This document shows positions 28,559 to 37,071 of a DNA stretch of 64,000 bases, piece by piece; the first letter of the stretch is position 1, and the number at the start of each line of letters is the position of its first letter. Below the pieces are notes generated by a model. It worked only from the letters and a program-made list of their open reading frames with translations. It made no database searches and had not been told where the DNA came from. This stretch comes from Mycolicibacterium sp. BiH015. Lineage in GTDB: Bacteria; Actinomycetota; Actinomycetes; Mycobacteriales; Mycobacteriaceae. The stretch lies in assembly GCF_027706845.1 (NCBI RefSeq), contig NZ_JAQGCZ010000004.1:558001-622000 (forward strand). The letters are read 5' to 3'. A program made the translations under genes and the position numbers.

Positions 28559-29095
28559 GTGAGCGGCACGCCATCGCCGATCATCACCGACCATCCCGTC
28601 GTCGACGCGGCGCTGGAGCGATTCCGTGACGCTGTCGGACCGGACTTCGACAGGTATCGCAATCACGTCTACCGCGGCCTGAACTACCAGCGCTGGCTGA
28701 TGGGCATCGACGACGTGCCCGCCGACGTGGCGCTGGCGTGGGCGCTGCACGACGTCGGAATCTGGACGTCAGGATGGGACTATCTACCGCCGTCGCTGCG
28801 CCACGTCGCCGAACTGGCCGACGAGTTCGGCATCAGCGACACATCGCGGGCGACGGCCATGGTGGGCTGGCATCACAAACTGCGCGGGTGCCCGGATCCC
28901 TGGACGGAGACCTTCCGGGTCGCCGACCGCATCGATGTCTCGCACGGTCTGATACGCAGCGGTGTGCCCAGGGCCGGGATCACCGGTGTCGTGCACGCGT
29001 TCCCGTACCACGGGTTCCACGCTCTGCTGATCCGTACCGCGGCCGCGTGGACCAAGAGACACCCGCTGAACCCGTTGCCCATGCTGCGGTGGTGA
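28559..29095 (+). CDS. HD-domain protein (178 aa)
   Basis: Putative metal-dependent phosphohydrolase. HD-type ligands are visible in order: His in RNHVYRGLNY (about 35), the HD pair in WALHDVGIW (about 63-64), WHH (about 104), and Asp in RVADRIDVS (about 126). The fold resembles small HD proteins acting on nucleotides or small molecules; substrate cannot be assigned. GTG 28559 starts 9 bp after the preceding stop. Convergent with the interrupted aldehyde dehydrogenase gene, 36 bp apart. Confidence 0.75.
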   Translation: MSGTPSPIITDHPVVDAALERFRDAVGPDFDRYRNHVYRGLNYQRWLMGIDDVPADVALAWALHDVGIWTSGWDYLPPSLRHVAELADEFGISDTSRATAMVGWHHKLRGCPDPWTETFRVADRIDVSHGLIRSGVPRAGITGVVHAFPYHGFHALLIRTAAAWTKRHPLNPLPMLRW

Positions 29096-29131
29096 AAAAG
29101 CTCGACTGTCGCCGCCGGTATGTCTGCGACA

Positions 29132-30589
29132 TCAGATCGCGTACTGGCGCGCGCGATGCTGCACCGACACCCAGTGGTCGGTGGTGAACTCGTCGACCGC
29201 CCACTGCCCGCCGAATCGTCCGATGCCCGAACACTTCTCGCCACCGAAGGCGGTGTTGGCGTCATCGTTGAGCGGCGAGTCGTTGATGTGCGTCATGCCG
29301 GCGTTGATCCGCCGTCCGAAGCGGACAGCGCGATCGACGTCGCGGCTGAACACCGCCGATGACAATCCGTACTCGGTGTCGTTGGCCAGCCGCAACGCAT
29401 CCTCCTCACCGTCGGCCTGCACAACCGTGATGACCGGACCGAACACTTCCTCACGGGCGGTCGGCGAGTCGTTGTCGCCGATCAGCACATGCGGCGGCAG
29501 GCACAGTCCGGTCGGCCCGAACGGATCGCCACCCAGCAGGACCGCAGCGTCGTCGGCCTGGGCACGTCGCACCTTGTCCAGGATTCCCTCGAGCTGTGAT
29601 TGATTGATGACCGGCCCGAGATCCGTTGCCGCATCCGTCGGGTCGCCGACCTGGAGAGCCTTGACACGGTCGAGGAAGAGTTGCAGGAAGTCGTCATGAA
29701 CCTTGGCGTCCACGATGATCCGGTTGGCGATCATGCAGATCTGACCCCGATGGAAGAACGACCCGAACACGCTGGCCTGCACGGCCAGTTCCAGATCGGC
29801 ATCGTCGAGGATGACCAGCGGGCCGTTGCCGCCGAGTTCGAGCGCCAGCTTCTTCAGTCCTGCCTTCTGCGCGATGCCCTTGCCCACCGGCGTCGACCCC
29901 GTGAATGAGACGACGCGCGGCACGGGATGCTCGACGATCGCGTCACCGATGTCGGAGCCGGAGCCGACGACCACAGACAGCAGCCCCGGCGGCAGCCCGG
30001 CCTCCTCGAAGATGCGGGCCAGCAGCAATCCGCCCGTCACCGGGGTATCGCCGGCCGGTTTGAGGACGACAGCGTTACCGACCGCCAATGCCGGTGCGAC
30101 AGAACGATTGGAGAGCTGCATCGGGAAGTTCCACGGCGAGATCACCGCCACCACACCGACCGGTTCGCGTTACACGCGACTCTCCTTGCCGGGGATGTCA
30201 GACGGCATGATGCGGCCTTCGACGTGGTGCGGCATGGAGGCCGCCTCCCACATCACCGAACGCACCAGATTCCATTCCAGTTCGCCCTTGGCGAGGGTGC
30301 CGCCGGTTTCACGCACCAGCCAGCTGACGATCTCGTCCTTGCGGTGGGTCATCACGTCGGCCGCCGCGCGCATGACCGCGGCGCGTTCCATCGGCGGTGC
30401 TGAGGCCCAATCACGCTGCGCGGCAACGGCTGCATCGTAGGCTTCGTTCAAATCGTCGTGATCGGCCTGAGGGAACTCGGTGAGGGTTTCGCCGGTATAG
30501 GGATTGGTATTCTCCCGGGATTTCCCCGAGGAGCCGCCGCGCCACCGTGTGCCGATCGGCATGCTGTCGAATTCGGGATAGGTGCTCAT
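29132..30589 (-). pseudogene. Aldehyde dehydrogenase (benzaldehyde/vanillin type) with in-frame stop
   Basis: NAD(P)-dependent aldehyde dehydrogenase, about 485 codons. The reading frame is continuous from ATG 30589 except for a TAA at 30172-30170: [25 protein letters not shown], where family members have a tyrosine, so a single base change (TAC/TAT to TAA) explains it. Downstream residues are intact: Glu in LELGGNGP and the catalytic Cys in FFHRGQICM, a motif of benzaldehyde/aromatic aldehyde dehydrogenases. The upstream part (156 codons) has the N-terminal helices. ATG 30589 overlaps the stop of the alcohol-dehydrogenase-like gene as ATGA. An internal start after the stop (GTG near 30154) would give a protein lacking part of the NAD domain. 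Confidence 0.9.
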
Positions 30590-31500
30590 CGCGGTGTGAT
30601 TCCGATCTTGACATGGGGACCGTCGGCCTGAGCTTGCCAAGCCTCTTCGGCGTCATCGAGCCGATACCGGGTGGTGTCTACGGTGAGGCGTTTCTCCTCC
30701 GCAAGGGTCACAAGTTCCTGATAACCCTGACGCATCACCCGGGTCGGGAGCAGATTGTTGTTGTGTCCGACGTGCGTGCGGCCTGCGAGTTTGGCGAACG
30801 GCACCTCGGCCGCGCCGCTGGCGCCCTTCCCGACGGTGACCAGGGTGGCGCCGACGGCCGTAGCCTCAAGCGCCGCCAGGAACGGCTGCCCGTACACCAT
30901 GTCGACGACGACGTCGTAACCGTTCTTGACCTCGGCCCGCAGGGCGGCCGCGTCGTCGTCACCTCCGAGCTGAACTACGGCGTCGGCGCCGAGTTCGCGT
31001 GCCCGGGCCAGTCCCTGCTGGCTGCGTCCGGCGCCGACCACGCGGCCGGCCCCCAAGATCTTGGCTGCCTGCACTGCGATGTTGCCCACGACGCCGGTCG
31101 CGCCGAGGATGAGGACCGACTGGCCGGCGGAGACGTGGGCGTGGCGGGTCAACGGCAGCCACGCCGCTAGTCCTGCGATACCGAGCGCGACTGCCAGGTC
31201 GTCGCTGACGGTGTCAGGGACCTCGAAGGTTCTGTCCGGGTCGAATTGCGCGAGTTCTGCCCAGGACCCGAACGGTGACATCGGCGAATTGAAGTACACC
31301 CGGGTGCCGTCAACGGTGTAGCCGACGCCTTCCTTGCCGACCACGGCGGGCACGTCAGGGTCGCCCATCTCTCCTGATGCCAGCGCGAGGTCGACGGGGT
31401 TGCAGCCGGCCAGACTGACCTGTACGACGTCGCGGGTGGGCGCGTCGAACTCTCTGACCATGGGCGGCTGACCCGCTGCTTCCAAGACCGCTGCACGCAT
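30586..31500 (-). CDS. Zinc-type alcohol dehydrogenase/quinone oxidoreductase (304 aa)
   Basis: Medium-chain dehydrogenase/reductase of the quinone oxidoreductase branch. The NADPH-binding motif is LILGATGVVGNIAVQAAKILGA with a following GRSQQGLARARELGADAVV. No structural or catalytic zinc cysteines are present. Residues 1-110 form the GroES-like domain. ATG 31500 has GGGAGG upstream; the stop overlaps the aldehyde dehydrogenase start (ATGA). As a pair they could oxidise an alcohol to the acid via the aldehyde, a pathway now broken at the second step. Confidence 0.87.
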   Translation of the reverse strand: MRAAVLEAAGQPPMVREFDAPTRDVVQVSLAGCNPVDLALASGEMGDPDVPAVVGKEGVGYTVDGTRVYFNSPMSPFGSWAELAQFDPDRTFEVPDTVSDDLAVALGIAGLAAWLPLTRHAHVSAGQSVLILGATGVVGNIAVQAAKILGAGRVVGAGRSQQGLARARELGADAVVQLGGDDDAAALRAEVKNGYDVVVDMVYGQPFLAALEATAVGATLVTVGKGASGAAEVPFAKLAGRTHVGHNNNLLPTRVMRQGYQELVTLAEEKRLTVDTTRYRLDDAEEAWQAQADGPHVKIGITPR

Positions 31501-31559
31501 GGCAGTCCTCCCGTTCGTCGGTGAGGTGCGTACTACCCGGCAAGGACGCGTCGAAACGG

Positions 31560-32420
31560 CTACAGCGCGGCGACGTCTCGCCGGCACTGTCGCGCCAGTT
31601 GTTCTTCGCGGGCGTACAGGAGGCCGAACGTGAAACCGTTCTCACCGGGCGTCGTACCTGCTGCCGCGCCGAGTTGGCGCAGCATCGTCCGAGCGACCAC
31701 CGTGTCCTGCACGTCCCCGAGTACACTCTGTATCTGCTTGTAGTGCTTGATATTTCGCCTAGCCCTCGTCGAAGAGCGGTCCAGTTGGAGCAGCTCGTTC
31801 GCGTAGCGGGCCCGCTTGGCAGCCTTGCGAGCGCGATGCAGTAGCTCGTCATCGTCGCTCTTCAGGGCAGACTTGAGGCGGCGATCGGCTTTCGCGCCGG
31901 CCTTCTGCGCCGTCGCGCTCAGTCTTTTCGACGTACCAGTCGGCAGGACCGGTGCAGCGGCGCTCCACCGCTGCAATTCGGTGACAAGGTTCAGATAGCG
32001 CGTCGTTTCCATCGCCTCGGACACTCGATCGCGAGCGGGCGCTTCGATGCCCCGCAGGTCGCGATCGATTCTGGATTTCACGGGGCCGAGCACCAGCAAC
32101 TCCGGGATCGCGTCCAGGGCGTCACGTAACCGCTGCCGCTGAACCTGCACATCGCGCACGTCGCCCAACACGCCGGCGAACCACTTGAGCTCTTCCTCGA
32201 ACGCGGGGCCGGCCACCGGGTCCAGATGCTTCTTGAAGACGCGCAGCGTGCTCCGCGTGCGTCGAATGGCCACGCGGGTGTCGTGGATGGGATCCGTACC
32301 TGCGCGTAGCCCGGTCAGGCCATCGAGAACGAGATCGATGTGCTGGACAAGGTAACGGGCTAACGCCGATTGGCGTTGCGCCGCAGAGGTTTCGGATTCT
32401 TTCGCTGGGGAGGCGGTCGT
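31560..32420 (-). CDS. CHAD-domain protein lacking a canonical start codon (about 286 aa)
   Basis: CHAD proteins are helical bundles that bind inorganic polyphosphate through conserved His and basic residues. Motifs: IHDTRVAIRRTRSTLRVFKK near the N-terminus, the middle HRARKAAKRARYANELLQL and GDVQDTVVARTML near the end. The domain begins well upstream of the first normal in-frame start (GTG 32273): YLVQHIDLVLDGL and DPIHDTRV are encoded before it. No ATG, GTG or TTG exists in frame between the preceding gene's stop and there. A perfect AAGGAG (32433-32428) stands 7 bases before an ACG at 32420, so I place the start there: either an ACG start or a mutated ATG. Truncation to GTG 32273 would cost the first helix and the conserved His. 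Confidence 0.75.
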   Translation of the reverse strand, partial: TTASPAKESETSAAQRQSALARYLVQHIDLVLDGLTGLRAGTDPIHDTRVAIRRTRSTLRVFKKHLDPVAGPAFEEELKWFAGVLGDVRDVQVQRQRLRDALDAIPELLVLGPVKSRIDRDLRGIEAPARDRVSEAMETTRYLNLVTELQRWSAAAPVLPTGTSKRLSATAQKAGAKADRRLKSALKSDDDELLHRARKAAKRARYANELLQLDRSSTRARRNIKHYKQIQSVLGDVQDTVVARTMLRQLGAAAGTTPGENGFTFGLLYAREEQLARQCRRDVAAL

Positions 32421-32446
32421 CGTCGGGCTCCTTCCATGAGTCGCTG

Positions 32447-33583
32447 CTACATGTCCACCGGCGGGGGTTTGCCCGCAGTGATCAATTCTTCGCCCGCCTC
32501 ATAGTCGTCGTCGGCGTTGCACGTGAGTACGCCGACCACGGCTCCGTCGGACTCGTACCACACCGTGAAGCCGCCGTCGCGCTCGATCAGCCGGCTGTTC
32601 TGGTAACCGTCCCCCCACGCGTGGTACTTCACGTCCGTGTCGCCGATGGTCGTCCAGAAGCCGGGAACTCCGGTCCATTTGGCTTCGTCACCGGCGGCAG
32701 TAGAACCTGCAACCTCCCCTTGATCCATGGCGTCACCCCAGTGCTCCACCGCGAGCGCACGGCCGGCGTCGACGTTGACGGCGAAAGCGACATCGCCGGC
32801 CGCCCAGACACCGTCGACCTTGGTGCGCATGTCCGCTCCGACCGGGATGCGGCCGTTCTGCAAAGTGATGCCCGCCAATTCAGCCAGCGCCGCATTGGGT
32901 TTCACACCGGTCGCGGCGAGTACCAGGTCGGCCTGGATCGTGGTCCCGTCCTCCAACTGCACCGTACCGTCACCGATCGATGCCACCCGGGCGTTGCCTG
33001 CGAACCGGGCACCGGTGGCCTCGACCAGCCGGCGCAGTCGGACACCGGCGTCCTCGCCGAGCCGTTTGCGTTGCGGCACTTCGTCCGGGGCTATGAGAGT
33101 GACCGAAAGCCCCCTGATGGCAAGCGATGCGGCGGCTTCGCACCCGATGAATCCGGCCCCGATGACCACGGCCGTGTTCGCCGCGGTGGCTGCCTCCCGC
33201 AATCGTCGGGCATCGTCGAAAGAGCGAAGCAGCAGAGCCTTCTCGCCACCGGGGACTGGCAGTGGTTGCGGGCTGGCGCCGCTCGCGATGACGAGTCGGT
33301 CGAACTCGTATCGCACGCCGTCGGCGGTGACGATGCGCCGGCCGACGTCGATCTCGTCGACTCTCGCCCTCAGGGCCGTCTCGAAGGGGCGGCTGATGTC
33401 CATCGCCGCGTCGTCGGTGTCGCCGCGCAGGAAATCCTTACTCAAGGGCGGCCGCTGGTACGGCGGTTCGGTGTCGGCCGTGAGGATGCGAACGGGGTGG
33501 TCGGCCTGACGGGCGCGGTACGCCTCGGCCGCTGCGACTCCGGCCGGACCGCTGCCGATTACCAGTAATCCTGCGTTACTCAC
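32447..33583 (-). CDS. Ferredoxin/rubredoxin reductase-like FAD oxidoreductase (378 aa)
   Basis: NAD(P)H-dependent flavoprotein of the ferredoxin reductase family. FAD motif VIGSGPAGVAAAEAY (8-22), the family segment PPYQRPPLSKDFLRG (about 40-54), NAD motif VVIGAGFIGCEAAASLA (about 139-155), and FAD-contact motif GVWAAGDVAFAVN. It lacks the usual reductase C-terminal extension length (about 400 aa) but keeps the WTTIGDTDVKYHAWGD region. GTG 33583. Stop lies 26 bp before the CHAD start, so the two are co-transcribed. No ferredoxin or P450 partner is adjacent. Confidence 0.88.
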   Translation of the reverse strand: MSNAGLLVIGSGPAGVAAAEAYRARQADHPVRILTADTEPPYQRPPLSKDFLRGDTDDAAMDISRPFETALRARVDEIDVGRRIVTADGVRYEFDRLVIASGASPQPLPVPGGEKALLLRSFDDARRLREAATAANTAVVIGAGFIGCEAAASLAIRGLSVTLIAPDEVPQRKRLGEDAGVRLRRLVEATGARFAGNARVASIGDGTVQLEDGTTIQADLVLAATGVKPNAALAELAGITLQNGRIPVGADMRTKVDGVWAAGDVAFAVNVDAGRALAVEHWGDAMDQGEVAGSTAAGDEAKWTGVPGFWTTIGDTDVKYHAWGDGYQNSRLIERDGGFTVWYESDGAVVGVLTCNADDDYEAGEELITAGKPPPVDM

Positions 33584-33625
33584 CCCTCAGGCATACCCAT
33601 CCGGTGACGGGGTATATCAGCGCGA

Positions 33626-34303
33626 ATGAGGTTCAGGTCAAACCGCTGGGTTCGTGACAACGGACTTCTGCTGGCCTGCCTTGGGCTGTTCGCCGTGTTC
33701 TTCGCCGGGATGATCGTGTCCGGCGCCGCCACGTACAACGAGGAGCAGCTCGAGCACGGGTCGCAGGAGACGGTGTCCGTTTTCGGGTATCTGCACCGTG
33801 GCGACTTCGTCGAGGCGACGTTCGAGAACTGGGAATCCGAGTTCCTCCAGATGGGGATGTACGTCGTCCTCACCGCGTTCCTGTACCAGCGAGGGTCCTC
33901 GGAATCGAAGCCGATCGACAAGGATGCACCGCAGGATCAGGATCCTCGCGACGAACGGCTCTCCGCGACAGCACCGTGGCCCGTTCGGCACGGTGGATTA
34001 CCGCTCAAGTTCTACGAGCGATCGTTGGCGACGGCCTTCTTCGTGTTGTTCTTCGCGTCGTGGGGACTGCATGCCGTCGGCGGCGCCGCCGCGTTCAATG
34101 CCGAGGCGTCCCAACACGGTCAGCCCACGGTGTCACTGGCCGGATATGTCACGACACCGCAATTCTGGTTCGAGTCGATGCAGAACTGGCAGAGCGAGTT
34201 CGTCGCCGTCGCCGCGATCGTCGGGCTGTCCATCTTCCTGCGGCAGCGCGGGTCTCCGGAATCGAAGGCGGTCGCCGAACCGCATCGCGAGACCAGCGCT
34301 TAG
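33626..34303 (+). CDS. Membrane protein with internal duplication (DUF6766-like, 225 aa)
   Basis: Two similar halves of about 90 residues, each built as helix - NxE repeat - soluble loop - helix: GAATYNEEQLEHGSQETVS with WESEFLQMGMYVVLTAFLYQ in the first half, and GAAAFNAEASQHGQPTVS with WQSEFVAVAAIVGLSIFLRQ in the second. Both end in RGS-ESK. Four membrane helices in total. I believe this is the DUF6766 family, function unknown. Divergent from the reductase gene by 42 bp; stop overlaps a small convergent ORF. Confidence 0.75.
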   Translation: MRFRSNRWVRDNGLLLACLGLFAVFFAGMIVSGAATYNEEQLEHGSQETVSVFGYLHRGDFVEATFENWESEFLQMGMYVVLTAFLYQRGSSESKPIDKDAPQDQDPRDERLSATAPWPVRHGGLPLKFYERSLATAFFVLFFASWGLHAVGGAAAFNAEASQHGQPTVSLAGYVTTPQFWFESMQNWQSEFVAVAAIVGLSIFLRQRGSPESKAVAEPHRETSA

Positions 34304-34458
34304 GACCTCTGAGGCGGTCCTGGGTCCGGAGCTGTCTCGGGTGCGGGTGCGGTCTCGGGCACGTCCTCGGGGACGAGGCGCTCGGGAACCTCGGTCGGCG
34401 TGAGCCGCTCCGGCGGCTCGGTGGGCGCGCTGGCTCGATGTACGGTGTCGGTGGTCAT
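34300..34458 (-). CDS. Possible small Pro/Glu-rich protein (52 aa)
   Basis: A short frame from ATG 34458 encodes a Pro/Glu/Thr-rich peptide with repeated PERL, EVP and ETAP units, no hydrophobic segment and no cysteine. Its TAA overlaps the stop of the DUF6766-like gene. The ribosome site is weak. It lies 38 bp downstream of the amine oxidase on the same strand, so it could be its last cistron. I cannot exclude a chance frame. Confidence 0.35.
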   Translation of the reverse strand: MTTDTVHRASAPTEPPERLTPTEVPERLVPEDVPETAPAPETAPDPGPPQRS

Positions 34459-34496
34459 GGCAGGGGCGTACCCAGGCCGACCCCGCGGAAACCGCG

Positions 34497-35861
34497 TCAG
34501 GCCCGTCTCAATGCCTCCTGCTCGACGACTTCGGCCGCCGCGCGCTGACCCGAGCGCACCGCGCCGTCGATAAAGCCGTACATGTGGGCCGACGATTCGG
34601 TTCCGGCCCAATGGATTCGACCGCAGGGCGCACGCAGTGCCTGGCCGAACTCGGTCAGCACGCCGGGCGGCATGTGCGAGATCATCCCGCCACCGGAATA
34701 GCGGTCGACGGTCCAGTTCTGCTCGATGTAATCGACCGGGGTGAGTGCCTTCGTTCCGAACCTCTCCGCGACGGCGGACAGCACCCCGTGGCGGCGATCG
34801 GCTTCGGTCAGCGTGCACAGGTGGCGAGCTTCCGGTCCTTCGGTGATCACCGTCAGGATGCCGGGGGTGCCGGTGTCGGTGCACGAGTCGATCGTCAAAT
34901 TCGCCATCGTCCCCGGGCCGAAGGACTGGCCCGACAATCCGTCAGCCCGCCAGAACGGCTCGTCGTAGACCACGGCGATCTTGAACACCGCCCCACTCGG
35001 CATCCGCTGATGTAGGAACGCGCGATCCACCGACAACTGCGGATCGAAAAAGATTTGTGACGCAATGCAAATGGGCACGGAGACGATGACCCGTCGCGCC
35101 CGTACCGTCCTGCTCTCGGACCGGACCGTGACGCCGTCGTCGTCCTGGACGATGCTGCGCACCGGCTGGGAGAGCGCGACGACGTCACCGAGCTCGGCAG
35201 CCATGGCGGCGTGGATGGCGCCCATGCCGCCGACCGGGCGGGCGTCCTCCGCGGCGTCCTTCACTCCGAGGACGAAGCTCGGACCGCCCGCCGAGGCCAT
35301 CTGGTAGAGGCAGAACAGCAGCGACAACTCCGACGACGCCGACGTGTACAGCCCGGAAACGGCGGAGTCCAACAGGATCCGGGCCGGCTCGGACAACGTG
35401 TTGCCCTCCAGCCACTTGGCCCACGTCATCTGATCCCACTTCCGAGCCTTCGGCGCCGACCACGGGGCTTCTGCCGGAATCGTCTTGCACATCTGGGTGA
35501 GTTTGGCGAACACCACACCGAGGTTGGCGACGGCGAACGGGCTCAACGAGAGTGGGATCGTCCCGCGATACGTGTACTTCTTGCCGTCGATGAACATCAT
35601 GGCGTCGCCGTCCACATACTGCTTGTACGCGGGGATGCCGAACTCCTTCATCAGCGCGTAGATGCGGTCTTGCCCCGGCCCGATCCAGGCGCCGCCACGG
35701 TCGATCCACGACCCGTCCTCACGGTAGATCGTGAAGGTGCGGCCTCCGATGCGATCCCGGGCCTCCAGCAATGCCACCGAATGGCCGGCCTGTGTGAGCC
35801 GGAGGGCGGCAGTCAATCCTGCAAAGCCGGCTCCCACCACGCAATAGTCCACGTCGATCAT
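34497..35861 (-). CDS. Flavin-containing monoamine oxidase-type amine oxidase (454 aa)
   Basis: FAD-dependent amine oxidase of the monoamine oxidase/putrescine oxidase group, oxidising a primary amine to aldehyde, ammonia and H2O2. N-terminal dinucleotide motif YCVVGAGFAGLTAALRL, then LLEARDRIGGRTFT and the GGAWIGPGQDRI segment; C-terminal flavin motif IHWAGTESSAHMYGFIDGAV. The N-terminal half shows the aromatic-cage region with WSAPKARKWDQ. ATG 35861 has GGGGAG upstream. No covalent-flavin Cys is seen near the C-terminus. Neighbouring threonine aldolase is read in the same direction but 122 bp away. Confidence 0.9.
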   Translation of the reverse strand: MIDVDYCVVGAGFAGLTAALRLTQAGHSVALLEARDRIGGRTFTIYREDGSWIDRGGAWIGPGQDRIYALMKEFGIPAYKQYVDGDAMMFIDGKKYTYRGTIPLSLSPFAVANLGVVFAKLTQMCKTIPAEAPWSAPKARKWDQMTWAKWLEGNTLSEPARILLDSAVSGLYTSASSELSLLFCLYQMASAGGPSFVLGVKDAAEDARPVGGMGAIHAAMAAELGDVVALSQPVRSIVQDDDGVTVRSESRTVRARRVIVSVPICIASQIFFDPQLSVDRAFLHQRMPSGAVFKIAVVYDEPFWRADGLSGQSFGPGTMANLTIDSCTDTGTPGILTVITEGPEARHLCTLTEADRRHGVLSAVAERFGTKALTPVDYIEQNWTVDRYSGGGMISHMPPGVLTEFGQALRAPCGRIHWAGTESSAHMYGFIDGAVRSGQRAAAEVVEQEALRRA

Positions 35862-35962
35862 GAGTTGCTCCCCGCAAGCTCAGCGCGGGCCGGTATGGCG
35901 AGCGTTCAGCTCTCAAGGCTGCCTGCGATTGTCGCGGCGGTCAATATTGAGCGAGGCTAGTA

Positions 35963-35977
35963 GTTGACGCCGTCAAC
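35963..35977. promoter_or_regulatory. Perfect 15-bp palindrome upstream of the amine oxidase
   Basis: GTTGACG-C-CGTCAAC is a perfect 7+1+7 palindrome between the end of the threonine aldolase gene and the start of the amine oxidase gene. It contains TTGAC, a plausible -35, and lies 100 bp before the start codon. Operator is more likely than terminator, since there is no T-run. No adjacent regulator gene is present. Confidence 0.4.
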
Positions 35978-35983
35978 GACGGT

Positions 35984-37006
35984 TCATCCGAGTGCCTGGG
36001 CGAGCACTTCCAGGGCATCGTCCACTTCGCCCTCGGTGGTGGCCCAGGAACACACGAACCGCACCACCGGTTCGCCGAGATCGGGCTGATGCACCAGATA
36101 GGACTGCGCGAGGCGCCGATGCACATCCGCATCGAGCTTCACGAAGACCTCGTTGGATTCCGCGGGGGAGGCCAACTGAAATCCCAGCGACTCCAATCCT
36201 GTGCTGAGCCTGCGGGCCATCGCGTTGGCGTTCGTGGCGTTCTGCAGCCAGAGCCCGTTTTCGAACAGTGCGGTGAACTGTGCGGCGATGAACCGGTGCT
36301 TGCTCGCCAGATGGCCGATCTGCTTCTGCACGAAGTGGATTCCGTCGAAGCGCTCGGGTCGCCGCACGAGGATGGCGTCACCGAACAGCATGCCGTTCTT
36401 GGTGCCGCCGACGCTGACGATATCGGCGTCGGCGACGGCATCGCGAGGTGAGACACCGAGTGCGACAATTGCATTCGCGATACGGGCACCGTCGACATGG
36501 ACGAGAAGGCCCAACGCGTGGGCGCGGTCGACGAACTCCGCGAGCGCGTCATCGGTCCACACCCGGCCGCTCTCGGTCGACTGGGTGACAGACACGATGC
36601 GGGGCTGCGAATGGTGCACCTCGGTCCGGCCGAGCACCCTGCGCTCAAGCTCGTCGGGCGAGATCAAACCGTCCACGCTCGGCAGCCGCGTGAGCTGCGC
36701 GCCGGAAAGCCGCACGGGCCCACCCGCCTCGTCGACCAGGACGTGCGCGACATCGCTGCAGAAGATCTCGTCCCAGGGCCTCGTCGCCGCTGCCAGCGAA
36801 ATGATGTTGGCCGCAGTGCCGGTGAAGGCGAACAGGACATCGGCGTCGGGGGTTTCGAAGGCCCGCCTCAGCGCGTCCACCGCTTGTGTGGTGACCTCGT
36901 CGCTGCCGTAGGAGGGGGCGGACCCGTCGTTGGCGCGGTGCAGGGCTTCCAGAACGCTCGGATGCGCCGGTGCGGCGTTGTCCGAGGCGAATGCGGGGGA
37001 CGGCAC
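35984..37006 (-). CDS. Threonine aldolase / beta-eliminating lyase family (340 aa)
   Basis: PLP fold-type I enzyme cleaving threonine (or allo-threonine) to glycine and acetaldehyde. Motifs: FASDNAAPAHPSVLEAL at the start, the PLP Asp/His region LLVHVDGARIANA (about 186-198) and the Schiff-base lysine in SVGGTKNGMLFGD. GTG 37006 is chosen as it gives the family N-terminus; the ATG at 37010 is in another frame. Length is typical (about 340-350). 65 bp downstream of the helicase on the same strand. Confidence 0.88.
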   Translation of the reverse strand: MPSPAFASDNAAPAHPSVLEALHRANDGSAPSYGSDEVTTQAVDALRRAFETPDADVLFAFTGTAANIISLAAATRPWDEIFCSDVAHVLVDEAGGPVRLSGAQLTRLPSVDGLISPDELERRVLGRTEVHHSQPRIVSVTQSTESGRVWTDDALAEFVDRAHALGLLVHVDGARIANAIVALGVSPRDAVADADIVSVGGTKNGMLFGDAILVRRPERFDGIHFVQKQIGHLASKHRFIAAQFTALFENGLWLQNATNANAMARRLSTGLESLGFQLASPAESNEVFVKLDADVHRRLAQSYLVHQPDLGEPVVRFVCSWATTEGEVDDALEVLAQALG

Positions 37007-37071
37007 ACATCCATTCTGCGCCGAGTGAGAAGCCAGGGCTGTGAAAGGGGTGTGGATCGCAGCCAGGAATG

